64,000 bases of DNA, from the NCBI GenBank assembly GCA_030062745.1, contig CP099854.1, forward strand, positions 13,588,153 through 13,652,152, read 5' to 3'. Positions 12,201 through 22,749 of the stretch are shown piece after piece. The translations under genes were made by a program, and so were the position numbers. Positions within the stretch are counted from its first letter, which is position 1. Every line of letters starts with the position of its first letter. The notes beneath the pieces are model-generated. The model saw nothing but the letters and a program-made list of their open reading frames with translations. It ran no database searches and had not been told where the DNA came from. This DNA is from Capitulum mitella. Taxonomy: Eukaryota > Arthropoda > Thecostraca > Pollicipedomorpha > Pollicipedidae.

Positions 12201-15200
12201 TTTAAGCATTTAACAGTCTTCTGCCAACCAGCTAGATTCACTGAGCCCTACTTCCAACGCATATGACTGTTGTGTGTTTACCATGTTTCACCCACTATAT
12301 GACATGACTGCAACGACATCTGCTTTATGCTGTGCATGCCTGGAATAGTTTTTGCGCATCCCCGCACTTGTATAAATTCCATGTAATCGGTCTCCCATGC
12401 ACGACTGACGCTTCAACAACTGTGATGTTCGCGATGTAGCTGACACGACACGCAAAGCCCAGTCTTCAGCGCCTGACATTCCATAACCCCACGACCAAAT
12501 AAACCGTCCCGGCTCCAGTGTTTGCGACCTGCCAGAGGCCCGAAGCCCCGGCCGAGGCGGCCATTAAAACGTGGACTCTGTCCCGGCTGCAATCGGCCCC
12601 CAGCGCGTGCCCCCGGGGCGGGCGGGCACTAGGCCGCCCCTTCACAGGCGCTACCGCTCGCCTCCTGACATCGTCCACACCGCCTTTACCGTCCACACCA
12701 GGCGGTACCAGCGAGGGGAGTACAACCGGTCCGCCAGCACGTGGCGCTGGGAACGCGGGGGCGATAATAATCAGGGAGAACACGGATGCTTTCCCGAGTC
12801 TCCGCCCAATGACGATTTCTGGAAAGAACTGTGTCATATCTCCTGCCACCCTCAAAACACCCCCCCCCCTTCCTAGGTTCAACGTTGGGATCGTCCCACG
12901 CGACTAGCTGGCGGTGGTGCGTGCCCGCGACGGGAAGGGTTAGCCCGCCCACCACCGGTGGTGGCGGCGAGAGCGGAGGCTCAGGGCCGCCTGCGCTCCG
13001 CCAGCCCCCACTGATCCGGGGCTGCGGGCTGCAGACGTCAACAGACTGTCCGCAGACGACGACCGCCAACCGTCCCGACTCCTGCCCGGGCCCAGCTCCA
13101 GCTCCAGCTCCAGCCGTCACTCCAGCTCCGGCTCCGGTCCCTTCCATCAGCCAGAACTCCAGCTCCGGCTCCAGTCCCTTCCATCAGCCATAACTCCATC
13201 TCCAGTTCCATCTCCAATTCCGGTCCCTACCCCAGGCCCAGCTCCAGCTCCAGCTCCCACTCCAGCCCCGGCTCCAGCCCCAGCCGTCACTCCAGTTCCG
13301 GCTCCAGTCCCTTCCATCAGCCATAATTCCAGCTCCAGTTCCATCTCCAATTCCGGTCCCTACCCCGGGCCCAGCTCCATCTCCAGCTCCAGCTCTAGCT
13401 GGTGAGCTGCAAGAGTCAGGGGGCAGACTTTCTCCCCCCTGTGCGAGGGGACCGGGATCCTCCGCTGGTCACGGTCCCAAGGTCAAGGCACTGACTCCCA
13501 GCCTTCCTGTCCGTTCCGGAGGGTGCATATGGCACAAATAACGGACCGTGGCCACCTGACCGACTTTCTCTGTTGAGGCATCACGCGCCGAGACAATGAA
13601 TGACACCACGTGCGACACGTGCGAGACGATGAACGACACCACGTGCGACACTGGACGATACCAGTCAATGCGGCGATGAATGACACTAACGCATGGCGAC
13701 ACCGGATAATCAACCCGCGTGGAATGGGGGTCCATTGAACGGAAATGCCATTTACGTGTTGGTATGGACGGCCGGATCAAGACGGAAGAGCGAGGGAACC
13801 ACTGCCCTCCGTTGGAAAGATGGATGAGCCTCATAGGCGAGCGAAAATAAAATTATCGAATGCAAGGCACACGGAGAGAACTGAAGAAAATGAGAAAACA
13901 AGAGGTGAAATTTCAAAGCAGTCTTCAATGATCACTCACCCATCCCAAAGCAGTGCGTGGATCACTTCTCATACCCCCATCATACCCCCAAACAGGCAAG
14001 CCGCGCGCAAATACCGGCACTCTGTCGTTCCGCCTGGCCCAAGCGACCCGCCAGGCGAAACGAAGCCCTGCCAAGCAAAACGAAACCCGCCAAGCGACCG
14101 GCGCTCGCTTCGCCTCGGACTTTGTCGCCCTGATCTGCCGCCGACCGGCCGCCAGAAGTGTTTCGCCCCCGCCCGATACCGTATCAGACCACGCGAACTC
14201 CGCTGGGTCACACGACCGGGCTCCGCAGTCTGATGGGACCGTGCCTCGCCCGGCAGGGGTGCCCGTGTGTCGCGGGGCACCGACAGCCAACGGGACCTCG
14301 CTGGGAGACTGTGGAAACATATCCACGACACGAGCCGGGCTGGTAGGGTCATGCCGTCAACCAGGGCAACCATACCCAACCAACCATGAAGTCAGCCAGG
14401 CCTGGCCTACTCAGTACACTTGAAGGTTATGAGCAGTCGTGGTTGATGTTAAGAAAGCGAACAGATGGCGTCACTCATGTATGTTACTCACTCCGTGGAG
14501 AAAACAGGGCCACCATGAGATAAATCAGAGTTCGCAGTGAAATCAGTTTCGCACCATCGGCCTAAGGCAGATCATACAATTCGTATACTTAACGCTTTCA
14601 AAATGGTGACATTTATTTCCGTGGCAGACTGTCTTACAGCATACGCAAAAGGGACGCATACGAGAGGGACGCGTCTTTTGTATTCCAGAACTTTCAATGA
14701 CGCGAAAGCAGGGTTTCCAAGAACAAAACAGAAGTGGGCGGAACAAAACAACGCACGGCTGGTGGAACACCGCGGAACACCGCCAGCCCGCAAGCAAACG
14801 AAACGCCGATTACGTTACCACCGAAAAGTCAGCATCGAAGCAAAACCTCCATGAAGAAGGCACGAACAGAACGGATGGAACAGAGCCAACTTTGAAATAT
14901 TTTTCCATGCAACACCGCAGGTTTTTAAGAATTTCCAAAGTTGCTGGGTCAACCGCTTTTCTTGCCTCATGACTTCAACAACCATGACTTTACTACACAC
15001 ACGCAAGAAATGGAAAAAAACTGTCAGATCGAACCGGCACCGACCATCACGCTTACTGTCCCGTGTAATTCCATTACATCACATAGCAGACTTGAACACT
15101 CAACTTTCCGCTAACTGTTTTTCTTTCATTTTCGGTCCGCACACGTTTATAGAGCAACAGACGAAGCACGTGCACATTAGCACACCAGACACGGACGGAG

Positions 15201-17989
15201 CCCAGAACTGGACACCTGCCTCTTTACTGACAACCAGTGCGTGGCCGGTTTATCTACTTTTTTATTTTATTTTCAAAAAAAATTCTAAATGCACTGAATT
15301 AAGAAAAAATACTAACGAAAAAAGGTTTCCTGAAATGAATGAGTTTTTCTTCAATGCAAAAATTCCGATGCAATTGTGTTAGAAACATTCCAGCATCATA
15401 CGACCACCAGAAGTTGTATACTGCCTGTTATTTAAAAAAGATAAAGATAATGAGCTACAAACGCCCGTCGGGATTCCCTTTTACTAAGTACAAGCATGAC
15501 TAGGCTAAAAATAGACCAAACAAAAAACAAGCGCTTCCAGTACTGCCATGCTCATTTTTCCAGTTAATATCATCAAACCTCCCAACACAAAAAAACTTCC
15601 GCCGCTCCACGTCCACCTACTTCGAATTCCGGCCCCGAACGGTGGTAAACCGTTCCGCGCATGGACCGTGGGGGGACCGGGACAGGGAGGGGTGGGCTAT
15701 ATGACCTTGAAGTGGACGGTGCGCGCTCTAGATCACGAGGCCCAAGGACAGATCGTCCTCCGATGCGGAACAGGGTCCAGCAGCGCACCCAGTCATTTAC
15801 CGATCAGGTCCACCGTCTTAGCCTCGTCAGCCTAAGAAAAGGTAATCTGAGGGCGTCTGACGATGTCTTAAGACAAAAATGTACTGCTTCGAGAATTCCT
15901 ACAGGCTCGAAACAAAAACGCGCGGTTTCGAGAGGTCTACAATGCGCGGATAGATGCACGTTAATGGCTGACCAAGGACAAACGACGTCATTCGTCATAG
16001 GCAGTGGAACGCTTCTAGTCACTTCAGAACAGGAAACATCAAGGCCGGGACAGGTTTTCAATGTCTGTCTATCACAGGAGGGAGACCGCGACCCCGCCGT
16101 AAAACAACCACTAGCGCATCACGAGTATTGAGAGAGCATACTGGCACGTGCCCCCACCGCCGGGTCCAGACCCGGGACAAGGCCAGGAAAACCCAGTGGG
16201 TCACAGAAATGCCGAAACTTGGGGGAAATTTACATCCCTTCTGTCACCTCGCACCGCTCTACAGTGTAGATCCAATGCCTCAGAGACTATCAGATCAGCC
16301 ATTACTCGGTATTCGCCTGACATCTGACCGCCCTGACCAGCCGTGGTGAAATCTGTTGCAGCGTAGAATACTTGGATGTTCGTTGCTGATTTGCTTTTGT
16401 TCATTCTGTTTGTTTTCTGTTAGTTTGTTTGTGTTCTCTGCGGGATCAAGGACCTTGTCTGTCCGGACGAGGACCTTTCAGGTACAGCCGGCGCCTGTGC
16501 CCTCCTTTCCTAACTTCCGGTCGCGCCACTGCCTGTGACGTGCGGATCCAGCGTCCACGCAGAGGTCGGAAAACCGGCGAAATCCTGATCCCAAAGTCCG
16601 TGTACAACTAAAAACGTTCTCCAAACGCGTAATCAACGGGCTGTCCCCCAAAAGGGGGACAGCCCCCCAACCAACACACCCCAAGGAGGGACGAATGCAT
16701 TCCAGCAGACAACGAAACCCCTCTTGAAACTGTAATAGTTCCAGAAACGCGTAAACAACAAACGGAAAAGGAAGTCAAACTCCTACCTCCCCCCTGCGCC
16801 CTTGCCCTGGATCCGCCCCTGCCGCGGCGGCCAGTGCCGGCTCCGCCTCTGTACGCGGACGCAGGCCGGTGCCGAGGCCGATGCCGAGACCCGTGCGTGT
16901 CCGCTCCAGGCTACGGGCCGCAACCCAACTTTCCACGCATGCGCGCCGCGCGCCGCTGTCGTGCGCGACTTCCTGTTGGCCGCGGACGGACTGGGCCGCG
17001 CCCGCAGGAGTCCCTCGCCGGACGCCGCGAGACTGAAGACGTCAGCTGGCCCGGATTTCGTCTCGCGTATGAGGTCTGCCGCAGGAGTCGCGAACCGTCT
17101 ACCCCGTATTCTACTTATTACCAGCAGATGGCCTGCCTTATCTCAATGAGGAATGCCTTAATGTACGAGTTTAATTTGGATGTTTCCACATGGTACCAAA
17201 AAGAACTCGGCCCGACACCTGACAGTAAATCAACATCTGACGGAAGGCCGGATTGCACGAAGGCTCGTCGTATTACAACGAATTACCTCGTCGCACCCAA
17301 AACTGAACGTCCTAGTGAGGCTCTTGATTCCGTGCAAGATGTGTTGTGCTATCTGCATCTGCAGGTGGCGAGGACCCTAATCGCTGACCCAAGTTCTGAC
17401 GTCACCAGGTCTCAACTGCCCGACGACGACGCGATGCTGTCACATGGCGCTGCCATGGCATCGCTTGATTTCCGCCTGGGCGTGGACTGCGCAAGGCCTC
17501 TTCCCACTGACGGTACCTCGTAACGAAAACAGAACGCCGCTTCGCATCGATCTTTCGCGACACACGCGAAAAATCGATCTGAAGCCGATGTGCTGTTGGA
17601 CCCACGCGCGGAGCCGTGCGTCCAACAACGCATCGATCTCAGCACTACTCATGGGAGGACGATCACAGCGAGACGGCCCCTCCCACGTCTCAACCTGGCA
17701 CACTAGGCCCCCTCCCTCCGCCGATCACGCGGGCCCTGTAGTCCGTGCGCCGCCACGGGTCGCACGTGCGGCCCACCCGCTCACCACTCACCGCGTGCAC
17801 GCTGGCCGGGTCTCGCAGCCACTGCACGTACATCTCCTCCACGTAGCTGCTGGACGTGCCGTTAATGAACGGTTCGGCGGCGGCGGCGCGGGCGGCCGGC
17901 GGCGGTGGCGCGCTCTTGCAGCGCGCGGGGAGCACGGACAGGCCCGGCCGGCCGCTCAGCCGACCCAGCAGGGACGCAGCACGCAGCAT
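35..17989 (-). CDS. OGDH: 2-oxoglutarate dehydrogenase E1 (OGDH), 5' part of gene, two exons
   Basis: Thiamine-diphosphate E1 subunit of the mitochondrial 2-oxoglutarate dehydrogenase complex (TCA cycle; oxidative decarboxylation of 2-oxoglutarate). Only the first 137 codons lie in the window; the gene continues past the left edge. Exon 1 (17,989-17,792) gives an Arg-rich, acid-free presequence followed by [17 protein letters not shown] and LRDPASVHA. Exon 2 (247-35) resumes with SWDAYF, then [14 protein letters not shown] and [13 protein letters not shown]. The order and junction match the known N-terminal layout of OGDH in insects and vertebrates ([13 protein letters not shown], then SWD-FF, then DHLAVQ-IRSYQ). 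Both donors are GT and the acceptor is AG; both exons are phase 0. The intron is 17,544 bp and filled with mobile elements. The catalytic domain is not in view. OGDHL or DHTKD1 are alternatives, but the VEEMY/SWD layout favours OGDH. Confidence 0.93.
248..800. repeat. minisatellite copying the OGDH exon 2 splice acceptor
   Basis: Irregular tandem array of roughly 25 bp half-units and 50-75 bp composite units directly abutting OGDH exon 2. On the minus strand, several units repeat the real boundary: a pyrimidine-rich CTGTTGCAG-like acceptor followed by TCGTGGGACGCCTACTT. The clearest copies would start an exon at 321, 372 and 446; weaker ones lie further out, near 660 and 785. Translated fragments repeat LLQSWDAYF. 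Relative to the real start at 247, the three clear copies add 74, 125 and 199 nt, none a multiple of three. Confidence 0.85.
801..2500. other. OGDH intron, nothing recognised
   Basis: Intronic DNA with short open frames on both strands but no recognised domain, RNA or repeat family. Confidence 0.5.
2501..3736 (+). mobile_element. piggyBac-like MITE, family F2, copy a
   Basis: About 1.24 kb non-autonomous element, homologous end to end with 31,071-32,296 and, in reverse, with 7,213-8,157. Shared landmarks are the Pro-box-like start TCCGCG.CCGA, a G-rich stretch, TCGCACGATA, and the inner stretch reading GATTTTGACGGTGGTACATT. No transposase frame. Unlike the other copies it is bordered by TTCAT on both sides instead of TTAA. 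It lies in the OGDH intron. Confidence 0.75.
3737..5121. other. OGDH intron, nothing recognised
   Basis: Intronic sequence between two transposons. No gene, RNA or repeat family recognised. Confidence 0.5.
5122..6464 (+). mobile_element. mariner element, full length
   Basis: 1,343 bp element with 26 bp terminal inverted repeats starting CGAGGTCC and differing at one position (9th base G/A). It is flanked on both sides by the TA target duplication (5,120-5,121 and 6,465-6,466). It carries one uninterrupted transposase frame and an AATAAA just before the 3' repeat. The near-identical repeats and intact frame point to a recent insertion in the OGDH intron. Confidence 0.96.
5326..6393 (+). CDS. 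mariner transposase (DD34D), intact
   Basis: Cut-and-paste transposase acting on the terminal repeats of its own element. The frame is open from a GTG at 5,317; the first ATG is at 5,326, giving 355 residues, the normal mariner length (about 345-355). In order: N-terminal helix-turn-helix (about residues 10-60, [15 protein letters not shown] to TVFRWHKKF), linker, second helix-turn-helix (about 90-125), the FVPRLL motif (WVPHEL equivalent), then the catalytic triad: Asp162 in TCDESW, Asp257 in HQDNAPTH, Asp292 in [10 protein letters not shown]. Exactly 34 residues separate the last two, defining DD34D. It ends in YFEGD, as in the family behind human GVQW3-like sequences. No stops or frameshifts and no missing catalytic residue, so it could be active; nothing here shows that it is. 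Confidence 0.96.
   Translation: MQSGREDNLEGRYAIKFCVKLGKNAAETFDMIKTAYGETFMSRATVFRWHKKFQDGREEVRDEERCGRERDVRTPDPVDKIRKFLDEDRRVSLLTVAAQFGVGEATVHRVAHEDLNMRKVCAKFVPRLLSGEQKERRVGDSKEMVQLIASNPSVIDSLVTCDESWIYCYDPETKRQSAQWKHTDSPRPKKARQSRSTGKLMMIPFFDSKGIIYINWVPHGQMVNKEYYVEVLREFRKRFRRKRPELFKSGQWHLHQDNAPTHKSIMVTSYLTEMGIKTVPHPPYSPDLAPCDFWMFPRLKEKLRGRRFEDVEEMKEAVTEALDTFTLEDYQRAFKKWLERYNKCIELGGSYFEGD
6465..7212. other. OGDH intron, nothing recognised
   Basis: About 750 bp between mariner and MITE F2b with no recognised feature. Confidence 0.5.
7213..8157 (-). mobile_element. piggyBac-like MITE, family F2, copy b (shortened)
   Basis: Inverted relative to copies a and c and shortened to 945 bp by internal loss. 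Flanked by TTAA at 7,213-7,216 and 8,154-8,157. Ends read TTAAACCGCCCCC and, on the other strand, TTAAACCCGCGCCCGA. The internal AGGTCA/TGACCT words and the stretch around ATTTTGACGG are shared with the other copies. No coding capacity. Confidence 0.8.
8158..13089. other. OGDH intron, low-complexity patches only
   Basis: No gene recognised. Short simple repeats occur: CCTGA units at 8,406-8,432, CAGA units at 8,661-8,690, and an AT-rich patch at 11,230-11,310. Many short open frames on both strands lack recognisable domains. Confidence 0.5.
13090..13400. repeat. CCAGCT hexanucleotide / compound minisatellite
   Basis: Runs of CCAGCTCCAGCTCC interleaved with a longer unit containing TCCCTTCCATCAGCCATAA, which recurs about 133 bp apart (13,176 and 13,309). 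The repeats produce long open frames on both strands (Glu-Leu and Gly-Ala-rich) that I treat as artefacts. Confidence 0.8.
13401..17791. other. OGDH intron near exon 1, nothing recognised
   Basis: GC-rich in places (14,000-14,350 and 16,780-17,100), with degenerate direct repeats of CACCACGTGCGACAC at 13,600-13,660. No conserved coding segment recognised on either strand. Confidence 0.45.
17792..17989 (-). CDS. OGDH: OGDH coding exon 1 (presequence and VEEMY segment)
   Basis: 66 codons, ending in phase 0 at donor GTGAGT. I chose ATG at 17,989, in context GCGGCCATGC, because [20 protein letters not shown] is a typical amphipathic, Arg-containing matrix-targeting peptide. The frame stays open upstream to another Met near 18,133, but that extension contains acidic residues and does not look like a presequence. 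An upstream non-coding exon cannot be excluded. Confidence 0.92.
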
Positions 17990-18660
17990 GGCCGCTATCC
18001 GGCGCCAGTCGCACCGCCTGCGGGCACCGGCCAGCGGGTCACAGCCCGTTCCAGACGAGCACGCCGACTCGGAGTCAACGGGGCGAGTCGGACTCGGACT
18101 CGCAGTTAAAGGCAAGCGTGCAACCACGGCCATGTTATTGGTGGTACCAGGAGCAACTTAGGGTCCATTTTCCGCGACTTGTCATAAGCCCAGTGGTGAA
18201 GTTCAGGAGCACTGGTGTTGCAGGGGCAGCATCCAAGCGCAGAGCAGTTCATCCCCTGCTCAAAAGAGCGATTCATACTCGCTCCGCGCGTAGACCGGGC
18301 CCAGACTAAGCTGGCCGACGGGTTCGTAGCTGACCCCGAATCGATTCGAGTCGGTCCGGAATCGGTTCACTACCGTCAGTCGTTCAGTCACCGTCAGTCG
18401 TTCAGTCCGTCCAGCCGCCCAGTCCATTCGACAGTTTGACGGTAGCCGGTGACGCAATGGTGGCCATCTATGGACATTCCGCCCATTGTCACAGCAGCTG
18501 GCGGCAGGCGCCCAGCGAGATGTTCTCGTCAGCCACCCATTCCAACGGAGCAGTTACGCAACGCCGCTCTGGGACTCGCTCTTCGTCACGTGGTCTGGGC
18601 TGGGTGAGTCATGCTAGATGCACCTCCGCCAAGTCACACATGCACATTAGTTAGTTTGAG
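17990..18660 (-). promoter_or_regulatory. probable OGDH 5' leader and promoter region
   Basis: GC/CpG-rich DNA directly upstream of the OGDH start. It contains an 18 bp perfect tandem duplication at about 18,371-18,406 (ACCGTCAGTCGTTCAGTC twice), with two TCAGTC words per unit, and a YY1-like GGCCATCTATGG at 18,462. No TATA box seen. The transcription start is not determinable by eye. Confidence 0.3.
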
Positions 18661-20391
18661 GTGGGGGAGGGAGTGGGGATACCAGAGTTAAGGCTTTGAG
18701 CGGATGCAAGGTGTTCTACGTGGACTATGATCCCTGCCCAATTTCATGTCTTTGTTTTGTAAGTTCACCGAAACTGAGTCGTCGTGGAAAAACGTTCGGC
18801 ACTTCGCAATAAGCTTCGCATTTCCGGCCACCTTCGCAAAATCCTGGATGACGCTCCTCATCGTCCTCGCACCTCACATTCCAAAGCCAATACTGCAACC
18901 TGGTGTTGTCAAGCAAAAAAGAAATGGTCAACATAACCTAAAATCGCAAGTGGCCAGAGGGCAAAGGTCGATTTGGGGACCGTTGTGCAATATGAGGAAC
19001 AAAGTGACATGATCACATGTTCCAAAGTCGGAACAGAGGGCGGGTACTGACCCTTTGCCTCCCCAATTTCCACGCCCATGAAAGGCAAGGACTCGAAAAT
19101 CGAAAGAGTACGAGCAATACGGGGGCTCAGCCCTCTCCTCATTTCCACACACATGCTTCTACTGCAGGTCCATACCTTGAAGCAAATACGGTGTAGACAC
19201 AGCCCACTCCTTCAGCGGAATGACAGCAGCTGGTGGATGCGTAGAACACGATCTGACGCACCACTCTCGCACTTGTGCGGCAAGCGACTGAAACCGTAGC
19301 GATATCACATGGCCTCAAGCTATCCGCGCCACATCTGACACAAATGCGCCATACTCGTTACCAATGTAGTGCGTGGGATATTATTCATTCATATTTATTT
19401 GTTTTATCAAGATTCAAATGGCTTGTAAAAACTGTTAAATATGATGAATTCTTTAATTATATTTTTCTACTTGAATCGTTCACACTGGTTCCACCACCAT
19501 TTTTCAATATCATGAGGCGAGGAGATTGAAGCGAGCAAATTCTGCGAGCAAATACATGCACGCGGAAACAACGATCGAGATATGACTTTTATTTTACCTG
19601 GTTTTTGTCAAGTAGCAGTTCTCACACCCACTTCGTAAAGGAACGCATCCCTTCACTGTCAGTCCCCGTCGCGGTGGCAAGAAGACCATACGCAAAGATG
19701 TAATCGAAGAGGCTATCAACCGCGGAAAAAATGAGCATCCCTTGAAATTCTCTACAAACGCATTTTTCAGTGCATGACATGCCCCCTCTCCAAAAATAAA
19801 AACATGCGGGAAAACTGTGTGGGGTAGGGGTGAAGGAGAAGACGCACGAGCTTAGCTAAAGACATTCCTATTTCGTTTTGAGCCATCTATAGAGACTATA
19901 GTAGCGATGTCAGGCGGCTGGCGAGGTGGGCGCTACCATCGACTTCCTGGAGGCAGCTCCATCCTCATACTGTGGGCTTTGTGGTGCACGTTATGGATTT
20001 TTCTCAGGAGCGAAACCAAATGCAAAAACTGCATTCAGCATTCAGCAGACCGGCTCGTCCTTCCGTGATTTGCGTCTACCAACTAGCAGCACAATTACAT
20101 CAATCTGAGGATTTATGTAAATCGCAACCCTTGCAATGTGGCTGGAAACTGTCACGTTGATAGGGCTTGGCTTAAAAGCGAGTGTGTCTAGTCAGATCTT
20201 GGATTTTAGCTGTATATGTGTGATGAAAGAGGACACTGGCCTGAATCGTCGCGTATCATTCGTTTTCCCCAGATCGCCTTCGTTGACCTACGACAGCCAA
20301 ATATTCATCGATATTTCCCATTACCCCAGTCCGTGCTGCAAGTACAGATTTATCGGTTTTACTCAAGCTCCTTTCCGCCACTAAATGAGAC
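18661..20391. other. intergenic, nothing recognised
   Basis: No gene, RNA or transposon family recognised; only short open frames. Confidence 0.45.
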
Positions 20392-20654
20392 CAGGCACGC
20401 AGCCAGGATTTTCCTCAGGGGGGTGCCAAATGCCAAATTTTGTCATATGCCACTGGCATATGCCGAAATTTATGGAAAAAATTGGCAATTTTATGCAATT
20501 TACCTCATGTCTAACGCACAGGAAAACATATAATGCTTGTTTTTGCAAGATGTATATGATCACTATTCCGTTTTCGTGCGAAATCGTCATATACCTAGTG
20601 AGGATGGCTTTGCTCAGGGGGGTGGCCCCCATACCCCCCTTGGCTACGTCCCTG
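20392..20654 (+). mobile_element. hAT-like MITE, family F3, copy 1
   Basis: 263 bp element with inverted ends CAGGCACGCAGCCAGG and CAGGGACGTAGCCAAG, flanked by an imperfect 8 bp duplication (AATGAGAC / AGTGGGAC, 6 of 8). The interior is homologous to 23,391-23,648 in reverse (shared CATATGCCATTAGCATATG-type core and TGTGCGTTA). No coding capacity. The CAGG-start ends and 8 bp duplication fit the hAT superfamily. Confidence 0.75.
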
Positions 20655-20828
20655 AGTGGGACCGATAGCACCGATAATATATCGTTAGACCCAGCGAATC
20701 ATGTTTTGAGTTGCGAGCTCTCCAGCATGACAGCAGACTGTGCCCAGCGGAAGCCGTCGTGAAATATGTCTCCAAGTATGCACGCCAAATCCCCTTAGGA
20801 GCTACACCGTATTCAGAAGGCCAAGAGG

Positions 20829-22051
20829 TTAACCCTATTCCCGGCAGGGTGGCTAAATCCGCCCCCCCCTCAGGTTTTTTGCTTGCCAATTCCAGGCTTT
20901 TTGACGCAGCTTCACAAAACTTGGTGACTTTTCCTAGCTATCCTTTCTACGCGCTGTGACAAAATTTCACGATTCTACTTTGCTCAGGAGCGGAGCCAGG
21001 CAACGTTTTTAGGAGGAACCTCAGGTCACTCTTGGCCATGTTGAGGATAAAAGGAAAATGTCTGCCAAAAACAGAATTTTTAAGATACAAATCAAAACTT
21101 TATATGGATATATAGCTAAATAGTTGGGTAATGTGCACAGAAAATTCTGTTTATCTGAGGTCACTTTACAAGGTCAGGTCAAGGTCAAAAGTCAAAATTT
21201 GTTTTTTTGCAATAATTTCGGCCTCGTTTCTTCAAATGCCAAACCCGGAATATATATGACGTAGAAAGGTGCCCTCTACTTGTGTACCAAGTTTTAGCTT
21301 GATATCAGGTCGGGTCACGGAGCTATGACCTAAAATGTCCGTGCGCGTACATTATACCGCAATAGCCATAAAATGAAATTTTTGGAATAGAGTGAATTCA
21401 CGTGATTGAGAACGTTTACAGATAGTATCAAATGCACACGAGATCATTCCAAGTGATCCCAAGGTCACTGGAGGTCATTTAGGGTCAAAGGTCACAAGTT
21501 GATCTGAAGAACGTGTGACCATGACAGTTCCCCTTTTTCATGTCCCTGGCACCGCCTATGCAAACATTATACAAACATTGCAATACGATTTGTTCTTTTT
21601 TAGCATAGCATGACTAGCAGAAGCCAAAAAAGTGTTTTTACCTTTTTTGTTCATTCAGCTGTTGGAAAATTAATCCTCCTATTTTTGAAACCATGTGAAC
21701 GCCCATGAATTTTCTCAAAATTTCAGATTTGTGGACCCATGGTAAAAGCCCTATCCATAATCTCTCGATTCACGCCAGTTTCATTGAAATCGGTCCATAA
21801 ACGACGGAGTTATAAGAAGTCCAAAAGTACCCCCCATTTTGACATTTTTGCCCCCCCTGTATCCACAAATTTCGAAATCGAAATTTTGAAAATTTCTTTT
21901 TATAAAAATGTAGTTTACGTCACGGCAAATCGATTGCCGTTTGTTGCGATAAAATCGGACAAGTAGTTCTCGAGATTTCAAGGGGGGCCGAGTCCCCCCC
22001 CCCCCTGCCGGGAATCGGCCATACCGTCTAGCCCTCCGGGAATAGGGTTAA
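20829..22051 (+). mobile_element. piggyBac-like MITE, family F1, copy A
   Basis: 1,223 bp including TTAA at each end. Inverted termini read TTAACCCTATTCCCGG on both strands, followed by long G/C runs. Homologous along its whole length to copies at 29,856-31,074 and 51,407-52,626, both inverted. TTAA plus CCCT is the hallmark of piggyBac-type insertions. There is no transposase frame. The interior is rich in AGGTCA words, including GGGTCAAAGGTCA at 21,482-21,494. Confidence 0.88.
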
Positions 22052-22487
22052 CGTCATCGTCAGTTTCATATGCTGACGCAATGTCATTTCGTTGTCGTTT
22101 ATTTGAACGTCAGTTTATATCGACAGGTTCGATCGACGTCAGTTTCATGAAATGCACTCTTTGCCGTGAAGTCATGAAAAGTTAAAATAAAATTTGACAA
22201 ATACGCAACATGCATAACATTTGGAATATAAGTATTTTTTTGGCCAGAACATTTTTTCTTCCATAACACTTTTTGAACTTTCAGTTATCGTTGTAATTAA
22301 TCGCAAAGTGACCTCAGGTTCAGGCGTGTGTCACTGGAAAGGGGCAGACTTCCGTTTTCCAACCAGACCTTTTTTCATTGATTTGAATATGAAGTCATTC
22401 AATTTTCGCAGAACACACAAAACTTGATTTTAGGTACATTTTACATTTTTCTGTACCAAAATAGCCCTAAAACGCCGTCGTTGCATA
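22052..22487. other. intergenic, nothing recognised
   Basis: AT-rich spacer between MITE F1A and the next element; nothing recognised. Confidence 0.45.
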
Positions 22488-22749
22488 CAGTGGTGCAGCC
22501 AAGGGGGCCAAAGGCGCCATGGCCCCCTGGGGCCAAGCGGGGCTCCCTGACGGCCGAGCGGGCCCCTGGGCCGAAAGTCCTAGTGCTTTTAGTGCTTTGG
22601 ATGGCGTGAGGCGCCCGCAGGGCGTCCTTTACTGTCCGGAACAGACAGTTAAAGCAAAATAAGAATATTTTGAGCATTAAAGAAAGCTTACGAACCTAAA
22701 GAAAACGTACTCCGAATATACAAGAAGGTTTTGTGTGCTATGACAGAGG

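Noticed and set aside
12466-13350. Open frames rich in Gly-Ala, Glu-Leu or Pro
   Set aside because: Driven by the CCAGCT repeat and GC-rich intron; no conserved domain and inside the OGDH intron.
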